18,011 nt of DNA from Acidimicrobiales bacterium (GTDB lineage Bacteria > Actinomycetota > Acidimicrobiia > Acidimicrobiales > Ilumatobacteraceae): contig JAURHL010000021.1 in assembly GCA_030833305.1 (NCBI GenBank), positions 1-18,011 on the forward strand, given 5' to 3'. Positions 1-7,648 of this stretch are shown here, piece after piece. The translations under genes were made by a program, and so were the position numbers. How positions within the stretch are numbered: the first letter of the stretch is position 1; every line of letters starts with the position of its first letter. The notes under the pieces were generated by a model, which was not told where the DNA came from, did no database searches, and worked only from the letters and a program-made list of their open reading frames with translations.

Positions 1-1289
1 GTCGAGGGTGCTTGCGCCAAGGAATGCTCCACTCGCGTGGCCACCATGCCGCTCGAACTGGACCAGGCGTCGGTGGCGGTGGTGCCGGTGACGCGCACAC
101 CGGCATTGGGAACGAAGATGTAGCCGTCCGCGAGAAACCGGTTGGCGGTCACTGATGTTCCGTTCAGCCGCACGTCCACCGCCCACGACGTCGTCGGCGA
201 GAGAGTCGAGGTGCGATACGAAACCGGTGTCGAGTTGGCGATCGGAACGATGGAATGGCTCGTGACCGGGGTGGTCGAACCGTCGGCGAGCAACACCGAG
301 TCCGCGGGGACCGTGACCGAGGCGTTCGATTGACCGAAGTTCACCGTACGAATCGACACCCCCTCGCTTCCACGGTTGGACGCCGTCGACACTCGACGGT
401 TGAAGCGGACCGACGACTCTTGAACGGTGAGCGTGGCGATGTCCCCGAGCAACAGCGTGGCCCCTTTGCCGGTGATCTCGTGACTCTTGGGAGCGGTGGA
501 GGCGTAGGCGGCTTGCGCGTCGACCGCGCATCCGGAGTACAAGCCCTCTCCGAAGACGACCTGTGCTCCTCCCGTGATGACGAGAGGTCGTTCGAAGTAG
601 TACACACCCGAGGCGAAGTAATGGGTACCACCGGTCAACGTCAGCGGCGTCGTTCCGAGGTAGCGCCCGGGGAAGTAAACGAGGCACGTACCGATGGACG
701 CCTGCGAACCAGGCCGCGAATAGCTGGGGACTTGGGGTAGTGACGGATAGGTGCGCGTGACGCCGTCGAGGTCGCCGACCATCTGCCACCACGGCGTCGG
801 CACCTCGGTCCATGAGTACGTGTCGTTGGCACCACGAGAGATCACCGAGGAGGACGAAACGCCCATGGCTCCGGTGTTGATCGACACGTCTCCGGACAAC
901 GCGCGGGCCACGCTTCCGGCCCACGTCGGTGTGACGATGCTCGATGGGGTACCAGAGTTCGCCGTGACGACCGTTCCGATGCGACCGCGACCGGTGGTGT
1001 AATTGGACAGGCTCGTGCAGGTGGCCGTCACGTCGGCACCGGCGATCGTCCATTGGGTGGAGCCGGTGAAACAGTCGGACGGGCCGAATTCTCTCTGGAG
1101 AGTGATCGCCATGCGCGTGCCGGACTTCACGGCTTCGGCACCGGCGATGCGCTCGTGCAACGCGGGTCGAGCACGAATGACCGCTTGCGAGTACGTCAAC
1201 AACCCGGTGGCGATGATGCCTCCGACCACCATCAGGATCATGACCATCAGCAACGCTGATCCCCTGTCGTCGGACCCGCATCGTTTCAT
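1..1289 (-). CDS. PilX-like pilus assembly/minor pilin protein (partial, runs off left edge)
   Basis: Reading the minus strand from the ATG at 1289 gives an open frame of 429 codons that reaches base 1 without a stop, so the C-terminus is missing. The N-terminus is a short basic stretch, then DRGSALLMVMILMVVGGII (residues 8-26), continuing as one hydrophobic helix to about residue 34. This resembles the PilX N-terminal domain of type IV pilus minor pilins. It has a Gly before the helix but no Glu at +5, as in many PilX-like proteins. The rest is Ser/Thr/Gly-rich and looks beta-structured, with a few Cys (for example in GTCLVYFPGRY and LYSGCAVDA), which fits a secreted surface domain. The ATG overlaps the stop of the upstream vWA pilin gene (ATGA), and no good Shine-Dalgarno site is seen, so translation is probably coupled. 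It is the third gene of the minor-pilin operon. The PilX assignment rests on the N-terminus and gene order; the large domain is not recognised. Confidence 0.75.
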   Translation of the reverse strand, partial: MKRCGSDDRGSALLMVMILMVVGGIIATGLLTYSQAVIRARPALHERIAGAEAVKSGTRMAITLQREFGPSDCFTGSTQWTIAGADVTATCTSLSNYTTGRGRIGTVVTANSGTPSSIVTPTWAGSVARALSGDVSINTGAMGVSSSSVISRGANDTYSWTEVPTPWWQMVGDLDGVTRTYPSLPQVPSYSRPGSQASIGTCLVYFPGRYLGTTPLTLTGGTHYFASGVYYFERPLVITGGAQVVFGEGLYSGCAVDAQAAYASTAPKSHEITGKGATLLLGDIATLTVQESSVRFNRRVSTASNRGSEGVSIRTVNFGQSNASVTVPADSVLLADGSTTPVTSHSIVPIANSTPVSYRTSTLSPTTSWAVDVRLNGTSVTANRFLADGYIFVPNAGVRVTGTTATDAWSSSSGMVATRVEHSLAQAPS

Positions 1290-2992
1290 GACGGTCTCGA
1301 GATCATCACGCAGGACACGGCCTCGTCGGGTGTGAGCGTGACGACCACTCCGGGAGTTCCGTCGGTCGGCGAAGTGACACGGTCCGCTCCCAGCGGTGCG
1401 CCGGCCGATGTGCACTCGGCGCGCACGAACGTGTAGCCCGACACCGGGGTCTCGCCGACGCGCACCGAGCGGGTGGTGGTGCCGGTCGGGAAGGTGTAGT
1501 CGAAGGTGATCGACGACGAGGTCGCCAGATCGAGCTCGCGAACCCCGACATCGGTGGTGTAACTCCACACGCCGCTGGCCTCGACGAGCGAACTCGCGAC
1601 CTCGATGCGTTTTTGCACCGTCACGGTTCCTCCACATTGGGCGGCACTGATGGCGCGCAGCACGTTGCCCAGTTGGGCGAACGAGGCCGAATTGGCGGGG
1701 AGGAAGAAGTCGGCCGCCGACGCGTTGCCGAGGTTGGTCGGCCCGGTGCCGTTCCAGGTGACCGGACCGACCACGCTCCTCATCCGGTCCTGGTTGGTGG
1801 TGCTGGCATCGTTGCCGACGAGCACCCCGACCACGCGGGCACCGGTTCCACGTCCGTAGTTGGCCGCCGTGACGGCGCGCGAGAGATCCGTGGAGTTGTA
1901 CCGAGTGTCTCCATCGCTCGGAAGGTTGGTTCGATTTCGATTGGGCTCACCATCGGACACGAACACCACGAGCTCGGGAAGCTGCGCGAAGGGCGTTCCC
2001 GATGTCGTGCGAAACGCCTGCCAGAGTCCGTCCTCCCAATTGGTGCCACCACCCCAACGCCCCGACGAGGTGTCCTGGGCGTCGACCTTGTTGCGCATGG
2101 CCGTGAGCGACGATGACGGGTTGAGGATGTTGACGTATTGACCGGCGGTGGTGGGGTAGTACGAGTACGCGGAGATGTCGAATCCCACGATTCGCATGAA
2201 CGTGGGGGTTCCCGTGTACGCGTCGATGAAGCCGAGGGCCGCGTTCACCAGTGCGGTCTGACCGTTCTGCGACGGAATGGAACTGGAGGTGTCGAGAACG
2301 ATGGTGACCGTTCCACCGCACCGACTCGGAGGTGCCGCCGGGTCCACGATGCCACCGGTGTAGTTGGTCGGCAGTTGATCCTCGGAGGACAGTCCGGCTC
2401 CTCCGGTGGTGAACACCTCACCACTGGCGAAGGTGACGTCGATGTCCTCACCGATGGGACGCAAGACCACTTGATTTCGCGCCGTGACGAGAACGGCGTG
2501 CACCGGTGGTTGGGTCGCCGTCCACGTGGGTGGCGGTGCGGCCAGTTCGTGGGCCACACCCACTTGCGTCACCTCGGGGCTCGGCCCGTTCGGGTCACGA
2601 ATCTCGTAACGCCGCAACTGCCATTCGTCGCCGTCGTTCACGTAGCGATAACTGATGGTGACGTACGACGTCGCCGAAGAGCCGGACAGATCCGGTCTGG
2701 TGATGGTGATGACGTTCGTGCCGGGAAGCGTGGTCGCCGCCGCGGGTTGATACGTCGGTTCGACGTTGCGCGAGACCGCCGATGCCAGGTCGGTGGGAAT
2801 CCAGGCCTGCAGGAACGTGACGTCCTTGGATTCGGCGATGCGATCCCGGGTGGGTGCCTCGGATCGCAGCATCACGATGACCGCCGCGGCCAACGACGAC
2901 ATGATGACGCCGAGGATGGTGACCGTGATGAGCAATTCGACGAGGGTCATCCCCCGATCGGTCTCGTCACGAGATGACGCGCGGAAAGACAT
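1286..2992 (-). CDS. Type IV prepilin-like protein (PilW-like) fused to a von Willebrand factor A domain
   Basis: This is a 568-residue modular pilin. Residues 1-14 end in Gly and are followed by MTLVELLITVTILGVIM, a class III prepilin signal with the expected Glu at +5, so prepilin peptidase should cut after G14. Residues 15-42 are the membrane or pilus-core helix. Residues about 50-200 look like a PilW-type pilin body. Residues about 226-450 form a vWA domain: IVLDTSSS holds the DxSxS metal site (D234, S236, S238), T317 lies in GGGTNW, and D347 in VVFVSDGEP, so all MIDAS ligands appear present. Residues about 453-568 (starting CGGTVTVQKRIEV and ending with a VTLTPDEAVSC-type strand) resemble the SpaA/prealbumin-like beta domains of surface proteins. 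The gene overlaps the upstream pilin gene by 26 bp and the downstream gene by ATGA. Inference: a metal-dependent adhesin at or in a type IV pilus. Confidence 0.85.
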   Translation of the reverse strand: MSFRASSRDETDRGMTLVELLITVTILGVIMSSLAAAVIVMLRSEAPTRDRIAESKDVTFLQAWIPTDLASAVSRNVEPTYQPAAATTLPGTNVITITRPDLSGSSATSYVTISYRYVNDGDEWQLRRYEIRDPNGPSPEVTQVGVAHELAAPPPTWTATQPPVHAVLVTARNQVVLRPIGEDIDVTFASGEVFTTGGAGLSSEDQLPTNYTGGIVDPAAPPSRCGGTVTIVLDTSSSIPSQNGQTALVNAALGFIDAYTGTPTFMRIVGFDISAYSYYPTTAGQYVNILNPSSSLTAMRNKVDAQDTSSGRWGGGTNWEDGLWQAFRTTSGTPFAQLPELVVFVSDGEPNRNRTNLPSDGDTRYNSTDLSRAVTAANYGRGTGARVVGVLVGNDASTTNQDRMRSVVGPVTWNGTGPTNLGNASAADFFLPANSASFAQLGNVLRAISAAQCGGTVTVQKRIEVASSLVEASGVWSYTTDVGVRELDLATSSSITFDYTFPTGTTTRSVRVGETPVSGYTFVRAECTSAGAPLGADRVTSPTDGTPGVVVTLTPDEAVSCVMISRPS

Positions 2993-3470
2993 TGTTCTTC
3001 ACCACCTCGAGCGTCTTGGTGTATCCGGACGGCGAGGTCACCGAGATGGTGATCAATTGCAGGGTGCGGGCGGTGGTGAGCGACGCGGATTCGTTGCACT
3101 CGCCGGCCGTGAGTCCGTTGGTGGTGACCCAGGTGCCTTGCGACGGCGACGTCGGCGACCAGTGGCGCAGCGAGACCAACGTGACGGTGGAGACGGGCCA
3201 GTCCACCGTGCCGGCGGCGGCTTGCACGATGGGCAGGTATCCGCCGTTGCCGGTGAGCGTGGGGCAGGGGATGTAGGCGTAGTTCGCCAACCGATCCGCC
3301 GCACTTCCCAGCACGGCTTCGACCTTGGCTTGGTCGTCGGAAAAGCGCGACAAGCGCACCGACGACCACATGGCCCCCAACACGCCGGCCACGACGAGGC
3401 CCATCAGCGAGACGGCGATCACCGTCTCCACCAGGCTGGCGCCCTCGTCTTTCCTCGAATGTCGTGCCAT
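2967..3470 (-). CDS. Type IV minor pilin / prepilin with N-terminal methylation motif (PilV-like)
   Basis: This 167-residue protein is the first gene of the pilin operon. A short charged leader ends KDEG and is followed by ASLVETVIAVSLMGLVVAGV, which has the Gly at -1, Glu at +5 and hydrophobic helix typical of substrates of the prepilin peptidase. The remaining ~125 residues form a small soluble head with two Cys (in AYIPCPTL and AGECNES) that could form the usual C-terminal disulfide loop. The ATG at 3470 is preferred; an in-frame TTG directly upstream (3473) would add one residue. A weak GGGA lies about 7 bases upstream. The 3' end overlaps the next gene by 26 bp. Order and size suggest a PilV-like minor pilin that helps prime the pilus tip; the exact subtype is inferred. 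Confidence 0.82.
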   Translation of the reverse strand: MARHSRKDEGASLVETVIAVSLMGLVVAGVLGAMWSSVRLSRFSDDQAKVEAVLGSAADRLANYAYIPCPTLTGNGGYLPIVQAAAGTVDWPVSTVTLVSLRHWSPTSPSQGTWVTTNGLTAGECNESASLTTARTLQLITISVTSPSGYTKTLEVVKNNVFPRVIS

Positions 3471-3590
3471 CAACCGGTCCCGTCTCGCGCTCGGACGGGT
3501 ATCGGCCCGTGGCCGTGGCCGTTTCGTCAGGCTTTCGTCAAGACACCGGCGACATGTGTCGACCCGGCGTCGTGGACCACACGGGACGGG

Positions 3591-4796
3591 TCAGTGGATG
3601 ACCCCGGCCGCACGCAGAGCAACGGGGTCGAGGCCGATCTCGGCCACCACGTCGTCGCTGTGCTGGCCGGCCGAGGGAGCGAAGTCACCCACGCGGGCCG
3701 GCGTGGATGAGAAGCGGGCCGCGGGTCGTGGCTCGCGCACGCGGCCCGCCGTGGGGTGTTCGCGCTCGACGAAGACCTTGTTGTTCTCGATCTGGGGCTG
3801 GGAGGGCAGATCCGGAATGCGCACGACCGATGCGGCGGGGACGTCGTTGGCCTGCGCGCGCTTCACGAAATCGGCGGCCTCCATCTGTGCGTTCAGTTCC
3901 GACATGAGCGGCACCAACTGGGACGCGTTCTGGCCGCGCGCCATCATGGACGAGAAGCGAGGATCATCGGCCAGTTCGGGCCGACCGTACGTCGCGCACA
4001 ATCCGCGGAACTCGTCGTCGCTCACCACCGAGACCGCGGCGAAACCGTCCTTCAAACGCGTGATGCCGTAGTTCTCTCCGATGGTCGGCGTGCGATTCGC
4101 GTCGTCGTCCAACAGCACGGCGTCCATGCCCGAATCTGGCCACATGAAGGCGACCGCGGCGTCGAGCATGGCCAGCACGACGTGTTGCCCTTCGGCGTTA
4201 CCGGCGGCTCGCGCGAACAACGCGGCGGTGATCGCTTGCGCGGCGGTGAGCGAGGTGACCTTGTCGCAGATGAGCGTGCGGAACAGCGACGGTTCTCCGG
4301 TTCGGGGATCCGTCTGCACACCAGCCAGGCCGGACGCCGCTTGGATGACGTTGTCGTACACCCGGTGTCCGCTCGACGGGCCGTCGGGTCCGTAGCCACT
4401 GATGCTGCAGTACACGAGTCGCGGGTTCACGGCGCGCAGGTCGTCGTAACCGATTCCCAGTCGTTCGACCGCGCCGGGTCGGAAGTTCTGGATGACGACG
4501 TCGGCGGTGGCCGCGAGCTTCTTCAACAGATCGATGCCCTCGGGCTTCTTGAGATCGATCACGATCGATCGCTTGCCCCGGTTGTTGTTCAGGAAGATGC
4601 CGGTCATCCCGCCCTTGGACGAACCCAGATAGCGCATGAAGTCGCCGAGACCCGGCGATTCCACCTTGATGACGTCGGCACCCTGGTCGGCCAGCATCAT
4701 CCCGGCGAGTGGACCGGAGATCATCACGGAGAGATCGAGAACCTTGATACCGGTCAAGGGACCGGGCGGAACGGAGGTGTCGTCAGTTGTCGGCAT
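3591..4796 (-). CDS. CaiB/BaiF (class III) CoA-transferase family protein
   Basis: This 401-residue protein has the full length of the family. Class III CoA-transferases move CoA between carboxylic acids through an aspartyl-CoA intermediate; relatives include formyl-CoA transferase, CaiB and alpha-methylacyl-CoA racemase. Family motifs are clear: GIKVLDLSVMISGPLAGMML and LADQGADVIKVESPG near the N-terminus, NNNRGKRSIVIDLKKPEG (residues 70-87), NFRPGAVERLGIGYDDL (104-120), then YCSISGYGPDGP and HRVYDNVIQAASGLAG. D148 in VYD is at the expected catalytic Asp position. It is the last gene of the amidase-MFS-CoA transferase operon, and its ATG lies 14 bp inside the 3' end of the MFS gene, so translation is probably coupled. 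The substrate cannot be read from sequence. The context suggests it activates or transfers CoA to an acid made by the amidase. Confidence 0.9.
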   Translation of the reverse strand: MPTTDDTSVPPGPLTGIKVLDLSVMISGPLAGMMLADQGADVIKVESPGLGDFMRYLGSSKGGMTGIFLNNNRGKRSIVIDLKKPEGIDLLKKLAATADVVIQNFRPGAVERLGIGYDDLRAVNPRLVYCSISGYGPDGPSSGHRVYDNVIQAASGLAGVQTDPRTGEPSLFRTLICDKVTSLTAAQAITAALFARAAGNAEGQHVVLAMLDAAVAFMWPDSGMDAVLLDDDANRTPTIGENYGITRLKDGFAAVSVVSDDEFRGLCATYGRPELADDPRFSSMMARGQNASQLVPLMSELNAQMEAADFVKRAQANDVPAASVVRIPDLPSQPQIENNKVFVEREHPTAGRVREPRPAARFSSTPARVGDFAPSAGQHSDDVVAEIGLDPVALRAAGVIH

Positions 4797-6174
4797 GCGC
4801 CATGTTGCCCGACGAACCCCGTCGCGAAATGCGTCGAGCGAGCAGGAGTCCGAGAAAACCGAACAGGATCGCCATGATCAGGTTCGACGCGAGCGCGTGG
4901 GAGAGGGGCCATTGGGTGCGATCCGACGCGGCCACCGTGGCGCCACCGAGGCCGCCCATCAGCGCGAAGCCCACGTTGTCGGCCAGATTGATCTGACTCC
5001 CGATGGTCCCCTCGGTTCCGCTGTCGGCGTACTCGAGGGCGGCGGCCGACGTCGGCACGAAGAGCAGTCCCATGCCGAGGCCGGCGATGCACCAGGTGAA
5101 AAAGGTGGTCAGCAACGACCAGTCCGCCGACAGCACGGGCAGGACGCCGGCCAAACCGACGATGAGCAGGAGGAATCCCCCGCGTGACGTGCGGGCCAGA
5201 TCGCGTTCGGGGGAGTCGCGACGACCGCTGAGCGCCGATCCCACGCTCCACGCCAGGGCCGCACCGATGATCACGAAACCCTGCACGGTGGCCGATGCGC
5301 CGTGAATCCGATCGGCGGCCAACGGAATGAAGGAGTCGGCACCCAGAAAGGCGGCGGTGGCCAACGATCGACAGGCGAGGATCGCGGGCAAACCCGGCCG
5401 GGCGCGAAGGATTCCCGGTGGCATCAGTCGGCGAAACGACGTCATCGCGACGGTGATGCCGACCGCGGTGGACACCACGGCGACGGGTGCGTCGGGTGAT
5501 TGAACGCCGGCGATGATCAGACCGACACCGAGGGCCAGCCCGAGCGCGAGCGGAACTCGGCTGGATCGGTCGCGAGCCGACGAGAGATGGGGGTCGATCG
5601 GCAACGAACCCATCGCGGACACGACGACGAGAGCGGTGATGATCGCCAATGGTGCGATGCCGATGAACACCCACCGCCAGTCGGCCTCGTTGGTGATCCA
5701 ACCGGCGAGACCCGGGGCGACGAGGCTGGGCAGAACCCAGCCGGCCGACACCCACGCCAGGATGGTGGCGCGACCGTCGGCGGGCCAGACCCGTCCGATG
5801 AGGGCGAACGTGATCGGAGCCAAACCACCCGCTCCGGCACCCTGAACGATGCGACCCAACAACACGATCACCATGTCGTTGGCGATTCCGGCGACGACGA
5901 GACCGATCACGAACACCGTGATGCACACGATGAAGGGACGACGTGGGCCGTGGCGGTCGGCTTGCTCGCCGGACGCGACGAGACCGACGAGGTTGGCCAA
6001 CATGTAGGCGGCCAGGGTCGCTCCGTACAGCGAGTCGCCGTCGAGTTCGTCGGAGATGGTGGGGAGCGCGGTGAGTACCGAGGTCACCTCGAAGGCGACC
6101 AGCGACGTGGACAACACCAAACCGACCGCCAAGGTTCGGCGGTGCACCGAGTCGGTGACGTGAGGGTCGGTCAC
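4783..6174 (-). CDS. MFS transporter, drug:H+ antiporter (EmrB/QacA-like) type
   Basis: This is a 463-residue integral membrane protein with many hydrophobic segments. LTALPTISDEL after the first helix is typical of this superfamily. GEQADRHGPRRPF (residues 69-81) is the cytoplasmic motif A loop, RIVQGAGAGGLAPI (108-121) matches the fourth-helix region, and WVLPSLVAPGLAGWI followed by ADWRWVFIGIAP (146-176) is the motif C region and its usual following loop of DHA-type exporters. The GTG at 6174 is chosen because it overlaps the amidase stop as GTGA and directly precedes the first recognisable sequence. A longer open frame extends upstream, but only as the shadow of the amidase gene. The role is proton-coupled transport of an unknown small molecule. 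Placement between an amidase and a CoA-transferase suggests it carries their substrate or product, or gives resistance to it; direction is not known. Confidence 0.88.
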   Translation of the reverse strand: MTDPHVTDSVHRRTLAVGLVLSTSLVAFEVTSVLTALPTISDELDGDSLYGATLAAYMLANLVGLVASGEQADRHGPRRPFIVCITVFVIGLVVAGIANDMVIVLLGRIVQGAGAGGLAPITFALIGRVWPADGRATILAWVSAGWVLPSLVAPGLAGWITNEADWRWVFIGIAPLAIITALVVVSAMGSLPIDPHLSSARDRSSRVPLALGLALGVGLIIAGVQSPDAPVAVVSTAVGITVAMTSFRRLMPPGILRARPGLPAILACRSLATAAFLGADSFIPLAADRIHGASATVQGFVIIGAALAWSVGSALSGRRDSPERDLARTSRGGFLLLIVGLAGVLPVLSADWSLLTTFFTWCIAGLGMGLLFVPTSAAALEYADSGTEGTIGSQINLADNVGFALMGGLGGATVAASDRTQWPLSHALASNLIMAILFGFLGLLLARRISRRGSSGNMAHADN

Positions 6175-7598
6175 CGGGGGCTGCCCGGGGCCACCAACGG
6201 CCACGGGGTGCTGCGTTCGACGTGCAGTGCGATGTCGAGGAGGAGTTGTTCGGTGAAGTGTCGCGACACCACTTGTAAGCCCACGGGGAGTCCGTCCACG
6301 TCTCCGGCCGGAATCGAGATGGCCGGGTTGCCGTAGAGGTTGGCGGGGAACGTGAGTCGCCCGTTGTTGCCGGCGCCACCGTGCACACCACCGAACTCCG
6401 ACGGCAGCGGACCTTCGGCGTCGAAGGCCACGTCGGGATTGCTGGCGGTCAGCACGAAGTCCACGCCGCTGCTCGAATCCAGGATCGCGGCCATGCGTTC
6501 GTTCAGAGCACTGCGTCGCGATTCGATGCGGGCCCGAGCCTCCGCGCCGTAGCGACCGATGGTCGATTCCAGACCGAATCGCATCTCGGGGGTGAGGATG
6601 TCGGCGCACGCGGGCCAATGCTCGGCCAACGCGGCGTGGATCTCGATCATGCCGCTGATGCTCCAGGCCGCTCCCATGCTCGGCAACGAGGTGTCGAGGT
6701 CGACGCGCTTCCATCCGAAGTCGGCGATCAGCCCGTCGATGCGCGAGGAAAGGACGTCCCACATCGCGGGCGAGACGACCGCACCGCCCCAATCGGGAGC
6801 GACGGCGACGCGCTTTCCGCGCAACGTCTCGAGGAACGAACCGAGTCGGGGTTCCCACGGATCGGTGTCGGCGAGGCTGAGCGGGTCACGGCCGTCGCGT
6901 CCGGCGCACACGTCGAACCAGCGCGCGGTGTCGCGCACGCTGCGCGACACGCAACCGGCGTTCACCGTGAGATTGCCGAGTTGGGCGTGAGGTGCGCGTG
7001 GGATACGACCGAACGTGGCCTTCAAGCCGACGAGACCGGTGAAGCCCGCGGGGATCCGGATGGATCCACCGCCGTCGCCGGCCGTGGCCAGCGTGACCAA
7101 TCCACCGGCGACCGCCGCGGCGCTACCGCCCGACGAACCACCCGGTGTGCGCCCCTGTCGCCAGGGGTTGTGCGTGGCGCCGTTCAGGACGGTGCGCGTC
7201 ACGTTCACGCCACCGAACTCGCTCGCGGTCGTCAGACCGGCGAGCACGGCACCACCCGCCTGCAGACGTTGGACCATCACCGAGGTGTGGGTCGCCGTGC
7301 GATCGGCGAAGACCGCGCACGCCTCGGTGTCGGGCCAGCCCGTGACCTGATCGAGTTCCTTCACGCCGATGGGCAGACCTCCGAAAGGCAGGTTCACGTC
7401 GGCGCGTTCGGCGTCGGCGCGCGCGCGTTCGGGGTCGAGGAAGGAGAAGGCGTTGAGTTCGCTGGCGGCGATGGCCGCGAGCGATGCATCGAGTTCCTCC
7501 ACGGGCGATCGCTCCCCGCGACGGAAAGCATCCACCAACGAACAGGCATCTCCCTTCCACGTGTCAGAAGAGGTCGGGGCGCCGTGGGTCACTGCCAT
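6171..7598 (-). CDS. Amidase signature family hydrolase
   Basis: This 475-residue enzyme (ATG at 7598) has the Ser-cisSer-Lys catalytic triad of amidase signature enzymes, which hydrolyse amide bonds to a carboxylic acid and an amine or ammonia. The Lys is in LPIGVKELD (K80), the cis-Ser in TPGGSSGGSAAAVAGG (S155), and the nucleophile in GDGGGSIRIPAGFTGLVGLK (S179). The 24-residue Ser-Ser spacing matches the family. The C-terminus has the usual GLPVGLQVVSRHFTEQLLLD. An in-frame ATG at 7643 would add 15 residues. The inner ATG is preferred because a -10-like TAGCGT ends 8 bases before it, and the longer start would run into the divergent promoter. It is the first gene of an overlapping operon with the MFS transporter and CoA-transferase. 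Nothing here suggests a GatA role: no gatB or gatC is adjacent and the neighbours are catabolic. The substrate is unknown. Confidence 0.9.
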   Translation of the reverse strand: MAVTHGAPTSSDTWKGDACSLVDAFRRGERSPVEELDASLAAIAASELNAFSFLDPERARADAERADVNLPFGGLPIGVKELDQVTGWPDTEACAVFADRTATHTSVMVQRLQAGGAVLAGLTTASEFGGVNVTRTVLNGATHNPWRQGRTPGGSSGGSAAAVAGGLVTLATAGDGGGSIRIPAGFTGLVGLKATFGRIPRAPHAQLGNLTVNAGCVSRSVRDTARWFDVCAGRDGRDPLSLADTDPWEPRLGSFLETLRGKRVAVAPDWGGAVVSPAMWDVLSSRIDGLIADFGWKRVDLDTSLPSMGAAWSISGMIEIHAALAEHWPACADILTPEMRFGLESTIGRYGAEARARIESRRSALNERMAAILDSSSGVDFVLTASNPDVAFDAEGPLPSEFGGVHGGAGNNGRLTFPANLYGNPAISIPAGDVDGLPVGLQVVSRHFTEQLLLDIALHVERSTPWPLVAPGSPR

Positions 7599-7606
7599 GA
7601 ACGGCG

Positions 7607-7612
7607 ACGCTA
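7607..7612 (-). promoter_or_regulatory. -10 element for the amidase operon (leaderless)
   Basis: TAGCGT on the minus strand fits the actinobacterial TANNNT -10 consensus. It ends 8 bases before the ATG at 7598, which would start transcription within about 2 bases of the start codon. There is no clear Shine-Dalgarno site or -35. Position and consensus are seen; promoter activity is inferred. Confidence 0.5.
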
Positions 7613-7634
7613 GTGCCGATCCGGAGTCCCCATC

Positions 7635-7640
7635 TAGAGT
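7635..7640 (+). promoter_or_regulatory. -10 element for the thioesterase gene (leaderless)
   Basis: TAGAGT on the plus strand ends 8 bases before the ATG at 7649, the same spacing as the divergent amidase -10. The AAGGA at 7645-7649 is too close to the ATG to work as a ribosome binding site, which supports a leaderless message. The two -10 elements are 22 bp apart, so RNA polymerase could probably not occupy both at once. Confidence 0.5.
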
Positions 7641-7648
7641 CATGAAGG

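Noticed and set aside
2138..2977. Plus-strand open frame of 279 residues over the vWA pilin gene
   Set aside because: Composition is Gly/Arg/Asp-rich with no motifs, opposite a clear prepilin-vWA gene.
3495..3510. Small hairpin (ACGGG...CCCGT) between the CoA-transferase and pilin operons
   Set aside because: Only 5 bp with no T-run and no position relevant to the end of either gene; likely chance in GC-rich DNA.
6175..6858. Extended N-terminus of the MFS protein (691 residues)
   Set aside because: The extra residues are Arg-rich and lie wholly over the amidase gene in another frame; the GTG overlapping the amidase stop fits the family start.
7598..7643. Upstream amidase start at 7643
   Set aside because: It would place the start codon inside the divergent promoter, upstream of the -10 hexamer that serves the inner ATG; family homology begins after the inner start.
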